In this document: positions 1-13,139 of the stretch, piece by piece
Position numbering within the stretch: position 1 is the first letter of the stretch
Layout of the letters: the number at the start of each line of letters is the position of its first letter
Source: Cardiocondyla obscurior
Taxonomy: Eukaryota > Arthropoda > Insecta > Hymenoptera > Formicidae
Reading direction: 5' to 3'
Assembly: GCF_019399895.1 (NCBI RefSeq)
Contig: NC_091875.1
Location: 5,766,001-5,830,000, forward strand
Length of the DNA: 64,000 bases
Notes under the pieces: model-generated
Database searches by the model: none
Seen by the model: only the letters and a program-made list of their open reading frames with translations
What the model was told of the DNA's origin: nothing
Position numbers and translations under genes: made by a program

Positions 1-521
1 AGCTCTCGCTTATTTTGCTTACTCTCCTCCCTGCGTCTGCGTTACAGTCTGGACTATAAACCGGAGCAGACGAGAACAACGAGTCGTTAAGCAGAGTTAG
101 CCAGCCCGGGCGGTCAATGCAACTCAGCCTCGGTCGCATCTCGTTCACATTATTAACCGAGAGCAACGTTTCCGGTGGCCGGCTACGGCCGCAGTGTACC
201 ACGCTCGCGTACACATACATCGAAATACGTGTGCATCGGGAATCCCTTTTCGTATCTCGACCTTTCTCGATCCGATCGCTTATACATATGTACGTGGAGC
301 TTCTTTGAGAGCTGTTTCTATGTATTCGGCTTTATATGACGTATACATATACGTATAGGTAGGTATTTTATTTTATTCTATTTTATTTTTCATTTTCGAG
401 CGGTAGGCAGTGGTCGAATGTTTGTCTGTGAGTGCACTGGTAGCCCTTGCAAGACGTTGTGGTGGTGAGCAAATTATTCTGAGAAACATGTATAGCACGG
501 CATTATATATTCATATAGATG

Positions 522-550
522 TTTTTTTTTTATTTTTTATTTTTTTTTTT
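522..550. repeat. T-rich homopolymer block
   Basis: Three T runs are separated by single or double A. The block is low-complexity intronic DNA directly before the alternating tract. Confidence 0.9.
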
Positions 551-560
551 GTTCTAGCTC

Positions 561-628
561 ACGCGCACGTGTGTACGTATATGTATGCGTGTACATATGT
601 GTGCGTATGCGTATACATATACGTGCGC
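561..628. repeat. 68-bp perfect alternating purine-pyrimidine tract
   Basis: Every base from 561 to 628 alternates purine and pyrimidine, mixing GT/AC, AT and GC steps. Such tracts can adopt left-handed Z-DNA under negative supercoiling. It follows a T-rich block (522-550) and is not a simple single-motif microsatellite. Confidence 0.9.
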
Positions 629-813
629 CCATGGCTCGCATTTGATATTCAGTGTAATATACCCCCGACTCTGTTGTCCGAGGGGTGGAAGATTTTTCGT
701 GGTTTGATTTCCCGATGGTTGGTTGGTTGGTTCGTGGGTGGAGGGTCCGGCAGATCTACGGCGTGATGTGTGACGTATTATGTGGATGCTGTCTCTGTAT
801 ATGTATATACGGC

Positions 814-851
814 ACATATATTATATATATATATTATATATATATTATTTA
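814..851. repeat. (TA)n microsatellite
   Basis: Imperfect TA dinucleotide repeats with a few ATT interruptions. Confidence 0.9.
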
Positions 852-980
852 TCGTTGTAGAACGGTGTGCCCAACCTCGAAAATTCGGTTGCTGTGGTTA
901 TTACTGTCGATGTGGTTGTACTTGTTCATGTTGTTCATGTCTTGTTATTTGGTTACTTCTTTTTATTCTGAACACATACA

Positions 981-1059
981 TTCTTTCTCTTTCTCTCTCT
1001 CTCTCTCTCTTTCGCTCTATTTCTCTCTCTCTCTCTCTTTCTTTCTTTCGTTTTCTCTC
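981..1059. repeat. (CT)n / TTTC polypyrimidine microsatellite
   Basis: About 79 nt of almost pure C/T, mainly CT dinucleotides with TTTC steps. It gives chance Ser/Leu/Phe-rich open frames on the plus strand, which I do not treat as coding. Confidence 0.92.
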
Positions 1060-1259
1060 AGGCTATTTTCCTCATCAAGTATTTTTCCTTTATCGAGTAT
1101 AAGGATGCGTGAGTCTTCCTTTCGCTCGCTCAAAGAAAATGTCTTTTCCTTATTCACTCTGGTTTACTTTGTATCCCGATTTTATTCCGTCGTCAAGAAG
1201 CGGCACTGCCGGCGTCAGGAGCACAGTTTGAAGGCGTAGCACGGGGAAAGCTTCTTGAG

Positions 1260-4200
1260 AAAAAAAGAAGGAAAAAAAAAAAAAATTGAATGGACGTTTT
1301 GTGTCACGTAAAAGTTACCCGCTGGCGAAATTAATTGGACCTAATCTTGAAGAGAAAAATCGCGATCCATAAAGGAAAACGAGCACGATCGTATTTCCAA
1401 CTTTAACTGTCATCGCAAAATATTACAATTAACGACGAATAAATTAATTTGACTTATGCAATTAAAGAAAACGAAATAATATTTTTGCCTAGCATCAACA
1501 GAAAAAGCTAAATTAAAATGCATGAAGTAACAGCGCATTATTTTCTATAAGATTATTTCACGTGCAGCCTTCGTCCGAAACTATGCGTTTAAAACTCCAA
1601 GACGGGAAAAATTGCGAGGGAAAAATGTCCGGCAGTCCGCAATAAAATACGATGTAATATTTATAAATTTATTTCAACCAATATAAACGCGTAATGGGAC
1701 GAGCGTGCTGACGATACTTCTAATGCCGACGATATTTGGTAAGTGGTATATCGGGTTCGATCGCGATACTTTTCCGAGGGAAAGCGATAATTGTTGTAAA
1801 TCCGCGCGCATGAGCGATTTCCCGAGCGTATGCATCCTTGATGTGACGAGCTTGTTCAAAACGTTTCGAGCCTGCTTGTTTGATCGAATTGATTTAACGA
1901 TGACATATCGGGAACGGAAATGGCACGATCGCGCGTTCATTAAGCGAAGTAATGCCGAGTGAAAAATCGTGCTACGAATCACGACGGATTCTGACAATAA
2001 TTCGCAGATGTACGCCAAAATTGGCCATTTGATTTGTTCCATTCAATTTGCACAAGAAAAACGAAAATTATTTTATCCAGCCGTGCAGGAAAATCCTCCC
2101 GGATTAACGAAACCGATTCAATATGTAAATGCAAATATTTTTTTATTTATAAAACAAAATTTAATTTCACGAAGTTTTCAATTCTGACATCAAAAAAAAA
2201 AAAGAAAAAAAAATGAGAAAGAGAGAGAAGTAAATCAAAATATAAAAATTTTATTCTTTACAATTTTTTATATCTGCCGAATAGTTTTTTGTTTTTTTAA
2301 TCGTAGGTTTCTAATGAATTTATAAATAATTTTTTCAAACCAAAAATTTTAAAATAAAATTACTTACGGATAAATAATATTTTTTTAGCAAAAAGGAAAA
2401 TGTATCAGAAGTTCCATTGCCAGAACCGTCGGCGTTTGCGATTATGACGTTCGAGTGGACGATGATTTCTCATCAAATGTCCGCGAAAGGAAAATTAAAT
2501 GTGAATTTATCACGAATCTGAAAAGTTACGGCGGAAAAAATTGAAACATGTATTTACCGTGAATAACACGTTGCGATTTCTCTCGATACACGGGTTATCG
2601 TGCTTTCCTGGCACGCACGCACACAATATTATTCGTTAAACTCGATCGCTAATCTCAATCATTAAAGTAGGCCACCCGAACAAGAAACTGCCCCGTTGCG
2701 AGAGCGGAAAGACACGCACGAGTTCCCGATAACTTCTAAAGGCAGAAGAAAACTAGACGCGAACTTTCACGAGAGTATCGCGAGAAGACGACGTCTTGGC
2801 GAGGAATTTTTTAAGCACCCGTCGACCATCTCTAAAGCGAAATATTACCGGATGAAGAATAACCATTCTCGCAACTTTTCCCGACGCCAAGTTCCGCGTG
2901 CTGCAGTGAAATAATGATAGGTGTTATGAAGTATATACATTTGGCAGGAGCACGGGAGAGAAAGAAAAAAAATTTTTCGACGAAGAAACGAAAAAAAAGG
3001 GGGCTATCGTGAATTCAACTTTTGACGGTTCAAAGTTTTTCCTTCGTGTACCGTAGAATAGACTCGACCTGGCTTTTGGTACTGCCCGTTCGAAGGGAAA
3101 CGCGAGCTCTTAACCATTTCCTGGGAACATCTATCGAGGTAAAAAATGTACCGCGTAAGACGGTAATCGGAGTGAAAAAAGGGTCTATTAATACTTTAAT
3201 AACTGGTCGCGATAAAAAGGGCATTGCGATTCGATGCGGTATAACGGTGCAATGAAGAATTAAAAAATGATAAAATATTACCAAAGAAAATATTACTCGG
3301 AAGTCGCTTTCCATTGCCAATTAACAAAGTGAAAGAGTAGCCTTGTGCATATGACACATTGTGCGCTGAGAGGTATTAAAGAATAAAAGAAAATCTATCT
3401 AAATTACTGCAAGATGAATAAGGGAGGTAATGCTATCGAGATAATTTTCGCTACTCCTTGCGATGGAAAATTGGCACTGTGCCTCGCGGCACCGGCGTAC
3501 ATTACAAATCTAAAGGACAGAGTAAATGCGATAACATTGCTGCAGCATGATAAAGAACGCACTTGTAAGTGTTGCTTCGCGAACATTAAAACGATAACAT
3601 CGCTATAAATTCTTTTCTAATTGCGCTACTTGCCGCTACGAGCATCAAGCAAAATTTCTTTGCCCTTTTCTAAGATTTGCACACTGCGCGAAGCCGAAGA
3701 GAACGCGCTTGTATCATTAAAATGTTGCATAAGCGCAAGCGAGGCAACACGTGCGCAGGTAGCCACGATAAAAGCGAGCGTTAGAAATAAGCGATAATTA
3801 ATATTAGATGCTAATTTATATCACAACCGACTTTCTAACACGGAACACTTGAAGTAAAAATTGTTGGAATAATAATTAACAATTACTCGAACGTATATTA
3901 ATTTCCCTTTTTTTTTTTCTTTTCCATGAAAAGGCGAGAAAATGCGGATGACGGCTATCAGAAGTTAATTATATGAAAGCTTGATGAAAACAATTTAAAA
4001 CTGGCAGTGGATTAGTCTTGAATAATGAAATTAGAAATATAACATTATTTTGAAAATGTTCGAAAAACTTATTGGCATTTCGGGGGCGACCTAGCTTTTG
4101 AATGTTTCACGAGCTATTAATGTCAAGCTATTAATGTTAAGGTTTCTGAAATACGTTTTCTTGCTCGTCGGCCATTTTACTACTAACTTCGTTATTTCGT

Positions 4201-4560
4201 TCGCTCTCGATGACGCGGTGGAATTAATAACGTCAGCGTTTTTGTTACGTACAAATTTAATTTCCCTCGAAATACGATTTTACTAAATCGCAGTTATTGT
4301 CAAATCGAACTCGTTGCTTCGACTTTTTCAAGCGTTGCGAAATAAAAAGGCATAATCGGCTCTTGGAATTTCGTTCCACAGAGGAATCTGGGTACTTTCG
4401 CTGAGTCGCGAGCTGACATGTCGCGGGTAGACTCACGCATCGTGTAACTCACAAAGGAATCGAGAGAACAATTGTTCGGTCTCGCTGATCGGATCGGTCT
4501 GTGGTGTTCTGTCTCGACGGTTAGTCGGCTAGACTTGCGTCTCTTGCGCATGGGGATGTT
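1260..4560. other. AT-rich intronic stretch, nothing recognised
   Basis: Mostly AT-rich sequence with short A/T runs. The open frames (for example 1674-2042 minus and 3022-3255 plus) lack family resemblance and flanking splice logic. Confidence 0.6.
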
Positions 4561-4617
4561 AATGCGGTGGAGATCTTAGCATGAATCTTCTCTATTTCAT
4601 GACTGTTGTTTTTCGAT

Positions 4618-4676
4618 GTGGTTGTAATTGTAGTTGTACTTGTAGTAATAGTTGTAATAATAGTAGTAAGTAGTGT
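4618..4676. repeat. Imperfect GTA/GTT/AAT triplet repeat
   Basis: A run of TTGTAGT-like triplets with gradual sequence drift, typical of an ageing trinucleotide microsatellite. Confidence 0.8.
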
Positions 4677-4806
4677 CGATGTAGACTGAATCACGATCCG
4701 ATGAGGTATGGATTGTTACTTTATTGGCGGCATGCGTATCTTTCGCCGGGCCGAGTGTGCTGTCGATTATAAACCGTTTTCGTGCTCGGCCATTTTATTA
4801 ATATTA

Positions 4807-5280
4807 TTAGTACAGGCGTATTAATATTATATTATTACTTTGCCAACGTATGTGTGCTCTGATCTCTCGGTGTATGTTGTTGTCTTTGTCGCTCGGTGTC
4901 TGCATGTCGTTGTGGAGGTCGATATGTTGTATCTCGTTGTCTCGCGCTTGTCTGCCTGCGGTGACTACGGGAGTTCTAAGCGCTCGGAGGGATCGAGATC
5001 GATTTTGTGGCTCGTGCTGTGGCGCTCGGTGTTGTGGCGTAACGACAAAAGGCACTGGCTTGTGTGTAACGTTTCGCACGAGTCTCGATGCCGGTGAGTC
5101 GCTGCTCACCGGCGCACCACTGGTACATTACGTACGTAAACGTTGAAGAACTTGACGCGCGCGAACGTGCGCGCGTACGCGCGACGCGTTTGCGTCACAC
5201 GCCGCAATCAAATTACGCGCTCGAAGGGACCGAAGAGTTGATGGAAGCTCCGGCGATAAAAATCATGATTCTGCCTTGAG
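4807..5280. other. GC-richer segment with overlapping open frames, identity unknown
   Basis: Frames are open on both strands here (100 codons minus at 5109-4807; 85 and 98 codons plus). The minus frame is hydrophilic and rich in Ser, Pro, Asn and Gln, but I recognise no domain and no convincing exon boundaries. 5150-5200 is extremely CpG-rich (GCGCGC steps). It could be an old mobile-element fragment, a CpG-rich regulatory patch or chance. Confidence 0.3.
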
Positions 5281-5337
5281 ACAATAAAGCCGCTGGAGCA
5301 AAGGCGCTCTTAAGTTCGCGAAAGAAGAAACCGACGT

Positions 5338-5354
5338 AAAAAAAAAAAAAAAAA
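5338..5354. repeat. Poly-A run (17)
   Basis: Uninterrupted A run on the plus strand, which is poly-U in the sense of the sm transcript. Confidence 0.92.
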
Positions 5355-5359
5355 TAAAG

Positions 5360-8300
5360 ACCTTCAAAAGATGAGATCTTTTTCAATTATATATTGCAGG
5401 AAACCGAAGCAGAATTATGATTTGTACCCGAGAATCGTTATGGTGTTAAATATTTCCGATAAATCTGGTCTAAGTGACGCTGAGAACTCAAGATAATAAT
5501 TATAATAATAATTATAAATATAAATTATTTATTGTGACTTATTACCGAAAGAAACGTTCTTTTACAATTTATTTATCTATTTATCATCTTTTTACCATCA
5601 TTATTTAACTTTTTATCATCTTGATTTTACTGCTCAACACGTAGACCAGTTTTCGATCAACTCTTTGAACGCGCGTTTAATCCTGCGCATCGTAGCGAAA
5701 AACTAGCGTGTTATACTGCGGAAATGTCGACAGTTCGGCAAGCGGTTTGCCACTGGGGAAGTGCACGCGGTGTAAATTTGATAAAAACCACCGACTGTCG
5801 TCAAAAGTCGATTGCGATTGGCTCGAATGCACTTTTGGCTTTTTATCGGCGGACGTCTACTTAACAAACGCCGTCGACCATAAAAAGACTCGCCGGGCGC
5901 GGAGTTCACAGTCGAGCGACGTTAAAGTAAACGTCCTCCGCTGGGAGGAAATAACGGGGCGTTTGCGGGGAAACACGCAGCCGTCGGGAGAACGCAGGAT
6001 TTCGTGCGCTCGTTACTCGTGGGCGCATAGAAGCGACCAGAACGTAACAAATTAATCGTGCGCGCGCGGATACTTTCGAGGTCGTTTCTCATTACCATTC
6101 GGACCACCCGATCGAAGCGTTTCGCGAGAAATTTAGTGTGTCGCGTCGCCGCGATAATGCCAAGTAATATCGTTGCATTATGAATGAACGGACGAGGAAA
6201 GGAAGAAGGAGGGACGTGCAGGTCGAATATGAATTAGAGTGTCAGTCAACCCGAACGGGTAAATCATCGGGAACTTCCATTTGCGCTCCATTTGCGAGTC
6301 GATATCAAGCTGGAATATTATTGGACACGCACGGCGGCTGGTACGCGGTCTGCGTTTTACAATCGTAGATCCCGAAGCCTTAAGTGAGTTTACTCCTGAA
6401 TTGCTCCTGGAGTTTAGTTTCTCGACTTAATTGGAAAAAAAAAAAAATAAAAAAAAATTTTTACAAAGAAATATCTATTTAATTCGAAATAAATAACGTC
6501 CCATTTGCAGAGCGAGGACAGAGCGAAATGTCAAAAGCTATCGCCGAGATTAACATTCGTGAGATATTAAATTTTTCACTGACGCAAACAGCTCGTTATC
6601 CAAACTTCCATGTAGTCAATGATCTGTTCGACATGCCACTTTATGCAGGCAGCAATGTCTCTTTGATTCAGATAAATGCTTCTATTTGCTTGCAACAAAA
6701 ATTTCCATTTCATTCCGCTATTGATCCGTGACGAAGAGCGATTGATGAATCGTGCAACGCACACGGTTTTGTCAGTTTGTTTTCGGGGTAGGCTGCGGAT
6801 TTTCGACCGATACCAAACAATTTTTACAGAGAAACTCTCTACAGCGGTTTAACATTTGGTGGGAAACCGTATTTAATTTTGTTCGTACCTTTAACTATTT
6901 AATAACTAAAAATAAGAAATTAATCAAAAAGTGTAATATATTTTACGATATGTACGCGATAGGCAAAGATATCTTTTTTTTTTACGTTATTTTCCGACCT
7001 AACTTCAATCAATTTTACATTCCGTAAAACTTTAAAAATAAAAAAAGTCATCACGTAGCCGCTTATTTGACCGAAACAAACAACGGTAAAAAAAAGTTAC
7101 AAGTTATCTTACAAACGTTCGCGCATTTTGAAAGAAAATTTTTACGCAACGGACTAGTTGCTGAGAAAATATTATGCCGCGCAGATATTTGTGAATCGAA
7201 GAAGCTGCCCGAAAGGGAGAAGAGACTAAAAGTTTGAGAACCTCTGTGCAGGTTTATTTATTCGAGCGTAGTAACGCTACGAAAAATATCACTTTCGGGT
7301 CTTGTATTTTTCGAACGGTGTTGAAAGTGGCCTATGGGTTTATTATTTGTTACGCGTATTCGTATACATTTTGCGTGACGGTAAAGCCCGCACAGGCATC
7401 GTAAAACATCCGAGTTTCGATGACCGGCTCTCGCTCGTATAATTGGAATCGACAATACCGCGGCCATAAAGATGCACGAAACGCGTAATTTATTGCGACG
7501 CATCAGCTGCGTATGTACTTTGAGAGATAAGGAGAAAACCGTTAATAACGAGCCTCGATATCAATGCAATATAAAGTAACGCACAATATAAACGCTGCAA
7601 ATATTTAAGAGGTATATATATCCAGAAAAAATAGTAACACAAAAAAAAAGGGGTAGTGCGATACGAAAGATATGAGATATATTCATAAAATATTTTAACA
7701 AAGCGGAATATTACTCTTCTCGCATTGCGTTTTTACGACGTCTTTGCAAATTGGATTTTTTCGCGCGAAACAAAAATACTGATAACGATAATTCTCGACT
7801 TTGCGAGCGACTAAAGTGAGAAAAGTGTTGGCGAGTGAATAAATGCTTCGAGACCGCATGTATACATACATATGTATGAATTAATACCGTACATTAATAG
7901 CGTATACGTGCATATATACTGATAATATTCTGGATCGTTACCTCTATCGAGATAATTATCTATCGCCATTCAGATAACGGGCGATAATTGTGGATTACGC
8001 AACAATGGTACCACGACTGAACAACGAGTACAATCAGAAAATGCCGCGAATATGGGGCGTATCGATTTAATCGCGTAAAGTTAAGGAAGAAGATCATTCG
8101 TTTACTAACGTAATTTTTTAATGCGAACGTTTCAAATTATTAACGGAACACGAGCGACTCATTTCGCGTACGCATAATCACGTTTTTATCCGCTTTGGCT
8201 CTCGTTCCGTTGTCACTAAAGAGAAGACCTCCATTAGTTTAATTAGTTTCGATATTTATTATTAATTTAATTAATATCCTTCTCATCATTTAGCGGAACG

Positions 8301-11300
8301 ATGTAAAGCCAGCGCGATGAAGATATAAATGCTTTATTGCGATATGAAATTTGTGGTCACATCGTAATGCTAATTTATTTGCTGAACAACTCTTTGTCGT
8401 AAAATAAAAAAAAAAAAAATTACATTGAGAAGTGAGCACGCTAATTGCTAGAGTAATCAAATATTCATTTGCAAACTTGCAAAGTGAGAGGATGGGGTGG
8501 CTATAATTAATTCTTTCTGGTCCAGTGATTTCAACGGGAATCACATCTATTATGTTCTCTGAATACGAATCAGTTTCAAAGCTTTATCAATTTATTATTA
8601 TTTTTTTTTTTAAACCGTAAGTTAAGACGAACGTAAGCAAGAGATCGGCGAAGAGAGATTATTTTAATTCTATTGTCTTACGTATTTTATAAATATAGAA
8701 TAAATTATTTCTACATGAATCATCTAGAAAGCAGTTGCGTTTTATCAGTAAATAAAAAGTGAAAACAAAAGACAATATTTTATTCACAAATCAACGGAAT
8801 GTATCACAGATAGTTTGTTTTTTTCAGAATTGTTCAGAACGAGAATTTAACGAACGTAAAAAAAAAAAATTTTTCTCTTTGTTTTTTTTTTTTCCCATTT
8901 AACAAGAGTTCCCTTTGAGCAATTTATGTGTGCGTGTGTGTGTAAGTATCGCACAAAGCACAGTTTTATTTTTCAAACAAAATATGATTTGAGCAACGGT
9001 GTCTAATAATCGTAACAATTGTCGCAATAATCAAACGCTCATTTGTAAATTCATGATTGATCATGGAGCCAAAACTGAATTGTCTCTTTTGTCGCGCTAC
9101 AGGAAGCAAAACTGCATTTCTCCGCGCAATTCGAAATTGCGTTTTCGTCCACGAATACCTAATATCGTATAGCGAATACTTGATTCGACAGAGTTGCATT
9201 TCTCAAGGTAACTACAAGAGATACCGTTCTTCGTCGCAAAATTACACGAGAATTACGATATGCAATTACTACGGACGACTGGAATTAACGCGGTAAATCT
9301 TAAAACTGGATTACCAATGGACAGATTTTAGATTTAAAATCCGAAGTGGCCCTTTAATCCCTTTTTCAATCTTCACTCACATGTGGAACAAAGCTGCAAT
9401 TATCGTTTTGATAAAACGAAAACTCTCAAAGGTTATTTAAATTGGCTTTCAAATAGAGTCCCATGTCAAATATGGAATAAAAAACCATCTATTGTTTCTG
9501 AAACTTGATAATGTTTGAAAATATAATATTGATAACGAACATACAATTCATTAGTGAAATTCAGAAAGTCGAGAGAAGCGATCAGCTGTACCCCAATGAA
9601 CTCCTTTTACTTAATATTTATTTAATCTTTAATTAATCGCTTCGTCATCTCAGCCTAATTAATATGCCACAGCTTAATATATTTGCCACGATAACTCCAC
9701 GTCGAAGTCGTGCTAAACGTAACTCCCTATTCTTCCCTTTTTATCGCGCGGCACGCCTAATCGCGGGCTTATTTTAATAATTATTCGTTAGGACGAAAGT
9801 TTAATTAAAATCACGAGTCCTAAAAGGGGGAGTAAAGTTTTATTTCCCGGCAATTTATCTCTCCCCCGTGGGTAATGCATGAGAACGGTGAACGTAATGT
9901 ACGACCGACCTGCAGATGGTTCTCCACCGAAACTATGAATTTATGGGTGCCTTTCCCAACTGCGACTAAGAATGACGTTTGATGACACACGCCAGCCGTT
10001 ACAGTTGCAATCGCAATCGCTCTCTTCTTTCCTCCCTTTTTCCCTGCTCCTTTCGAGCCCTTTTTCTTTCTCTCTCTTTTATTCCTTCGCCCTATACGCA
10101 CTCGCATATTAATTAAAAATTTGCTGGATCGTTTGTTATCGCCCAATTTATTTTCCCTCAACGATACGACGGTAACGCGCGTGATGCACGGAGGAACGAA
10201 ATGTCTGACACGAGTGCACGATATTCCGCGGACATGGCGAGTGTCTGCGTAGGTGCGATGCTGACCCGGTTTTATTGTTCGAATAAAACGAAAGGAAGTG
10301 CAAAAGTGAACCTTGCACGCCTCTCCATCTCGCGCGCCTTCATGACATTTATTGTGCCGGCGCGATCCAGCGAAAGTGCGAGGCGCGCTCCATCGCGCGA
10401 AAACGTTTCCTAAATAAATTATTCGCGATATAATTTAATCGCAGCAACGGTGTTTATTTAGCCACGTAATTATCTCGGGCGGAGCAAAAATCAAATTCCC
10501 ATTGTCTTTCGCGTTAAATATCGCGCGACATAAGCATGCACGAGCAACTTTAAATCGTTAAATGAAAAATTTCCGCGTTAATTAATACCGATTAGATTAA
10601 GCTAAAAGAAATTCCAAATTTATATTTGTACATTCCGTCCCGTCGTAATAATTAAAGATTAAATCTATACGCCGTCGTTTCAGTAATCCTCTTATATTTT
10701 TTTGCCCCGGTAATTTAATGTTCGGGTCGAAAGAAGCGCCCGTCTATTCCGAACTATCATCGTCGGAGATTCTCTTCGTCGTCTCTTATCGCGAGACGAC
10801 GAAATTCCGTTTCACGGCGGCGAATGACGTCGACGGTGTTCCACCCTGGAAATGAGCTATGCGAGAACAGAGGAACGCGGGCTCTGGCCCGCCTCACGCG
10901 CGCAGGTACCAGCCACGGAAATTGCGGTACGGCAAAATGAAATGGAATCTGCTGCGAGGTACTTTCGTCGAACGACAAGCCGCGAGCAAAAGTGTAAACG
11001 TTTGATGCCATCGAGGCCGGTAATTGGAAGCGTTCTGGTTGCCACCGTACGAGGGAGAATTTCCGGCAAGGTGGTAAGCAACTCTTGGCGATACGTTTGA
11101 CACGGAATTCGGGTTCGCTCTCGCGATTTCGTCCCGTAAAATTAACCACGAATCACCGCCGTACGAATCATCAGCAATTGAAAAATGCATCCCGAGATTA
11201 CTCAGCCTGTCGGGGGATTATTCGACGCAAGCGGACGAAAGCAGCTGCGGTAATAAATCCTTAATAAGATGGCAAAATAATTGACTTTAAATAAGTTCGA

Positions 11301-12340
11301 CGGTATAATTTAATGTCGAATAAAAACTCTTAGTTTTAACTCGATTGTCGTGGTAATGTATTAACCTGGAAGAGCGGGTTGTAAACTTCTCGTGTTTCCC
11401 CCAGGAAAACAGCGATAAGTGGATAAAAGGGGAAAAGAAAATCCCATAAAGAGAGAAATATATATTTTGCCGGACGAGAAAAAGAGATTTTCGCGAGACG
11501 TAAAAAAAAACGTGCAATTTCTGCCGGCAAGTAGCTCCTTCTGCATGACATTGTGGTATGCGTCTTATATACTTGTGTTTAGAATATTGCATTTTACGAC
11601 CGTTTATCGTAAACGCTAGCTACGTAGTTACGTTAATGGTGTACTGTTATAGTAATAATAACAAATCTGACGTCTTTCGCGATTGCGGTGCTCCAACTGC
11701 GAAATTGCAATTATATGCACTGCCATTGTGGTAAAGTTGATAACGTCTCGCTGGAAGACGAGATTAGGTGTGAAATGTTGCGATTTCGTTCGCGATCTGT
11801 CAGTTACTGCCGCAGGAACTGTCAGCAAGAATCGCATTGCATATATTATATTAAATTCCATGCAGCCAGTCTCAAATATTATTAAATTAAATTTGGAAAA
11901 TATTTCATTCAAAGCATTTTAATAAAAAAAAATTGCAATTACGAAGTTTTATTTTCATTTATTTTTCTCCCTTCCCTCTCTCGCGATAAATCTCGTTCTA
12001 TCTTAGTACTTTATATATAATTTCACAGTAAATCTCAAATGTAGATTTGACGACCGTCTAAACGAGCGAAATGAAAATTACGCTTCTGCGAATATTCCAG
12101 CCGTGATATAAGGTCAACTGGTAATAAAATTGTTCGAGTTATATTTCTTTCCTTCTATCAGTATTAAATCGAAAAGTTTCGCACGTGGTTTAAAAGAATT
12201 CCGTGACGATAACGAGAGTTGAACGAGAGATCGAAACTTCTTCCCACATTCCTGATCTCCGTGATCAGAGTTTCAGCCGACCGTGCACGAGTTCATGTAA
12301 CGACACGTACATAACAGCGGACGTAGGTTGTTAAAGGGTA
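5360..12340. other. Intronic DNA, nothing recognised
   Basis: AT-rich DNA with moderately CpG-rich patches at 5700-6110, 9820-10420 and 10720-11200. The patches contain longer open frames on both strands, which overlap each other and match no family I know, as expected where stop codons are rarer. Confidence 0.55.
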
Positions 12341-12360
12341 GGTGCTATCGCTTAGAGAGA

Positions 12361-12394
12361 CACTTTATATATATATATATATATATATAAAGTG
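12361..12394. repeat. 34-bp perfect palindrome built on (TA)12
   Basis: CACTT, then twelve TA units, then AAGTG: the whole 34 bp is its own reverse complement. It can extrude a cruciform or fold into a long hairpin in RNA. Flanking GAC and GTC extend the symmetry imperfectly. Confidence 0.93.
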
Positions 12395-12399
12395 ATGTC

Positions 12400-12960
12400 C
12401 GCAAGACGATGAACAGAGGCGGTACCGTGATTTTCGACCGCGAGATAGGTGGCTGCCGCCGATCGGCCCACCGGGGCACCAGGGTGGAGTCTGTTGCTGG
12501 CAAATTGCTAATTTGCCCGAAAGTTCGGCGGGCCGGCACGAGAAACGCGTGGGTATCGCGGTTGTTGACGCGGAGAAGACACCGGGAATCATACCCCCGG
12601 TAGGTTGGCCAAAGATTGGGTCCACACTTGCCAAGTTGAAATGGCGACGGTGCCGTGGCGATGTGACATATTGCACAAACTACCGTGGAATGTGGTCACC
12701 TAGCACCGTAATGCCATCCTCCAGTTTAGGGTTTCTTGCGTCGGGATACCGACCAGAGATTTTGACGGCGAACGGCTACGGATGACGGCAAGAACTTTCG
12801 TCGGTGCCCGGGACTTCGCGCGGAATGCGGGCGTAGTATGTTTGATCGAGGACGGAGCGGTACGAATATATTGAAAAAGTTAAGGGATACTCTTTGAAAT
12901 AAAAATACTACCGAAATTCGTGAGTGGACGGCAATGTTACTGGCGAGATCATCATGCAAT
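12400..12960. other. GC-rich island with partly open frames, possible old mobile-element remnant
   Basis: This GC-richer island sits between two TA-rich blocks (12361-12394 and 12981-13022). Frames stay open for about 100 codons on both strands (12513-12785 plus, 12676-12365 minus), but no conserved motif is recognised. The composition is sharply different from its surroundings and the TA blocks sit at both edges. That is compatible with an inserted, decayed element, or with a CpG-rich regulatory island. Confidence 0.35.
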
Positions 12961-12980
12961 CGAAACTCTAATAATATAAA

Positions 12981-13022
12981 CTCTATATATTATAAAAAAA
13001 AAAAATATATATATATATATAA
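12981..13022. repeat. TA / poly-A low-complexity block
   Basis: TATATATTATA, a run of A, then a (TA)n stretch. It marks the right edge of the GC-rich island. Confidence 0.9.
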
Positions 13023-13139
13023 GTTAATTTATAATAATTATTTTTTCGCGTATAAATTTTAATATATATTATCAAAGAAATAAATTAAAAAATATGATAA
13101 TAAATAAAATTAAATATTTGCCGTGGATAAGTATTCACG

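Noticed and set aside
685..1239. 184-codon plus-strand open frame
   Set aside because: It is produced largely by TA and CT microsatellites.
10757..11190. Overlapping open frames on both strands
   Set aside because: Mirror frames in CpG-rich DNA without any conserved block of hnRNP L or other families.
12597..12620. Mariner-like terminal sequence (TAGGTTGGCCAAA)
   Set aside because: No matching inverted copy and no transposase frame were found nearby, so the resemblance is too short to call an element.
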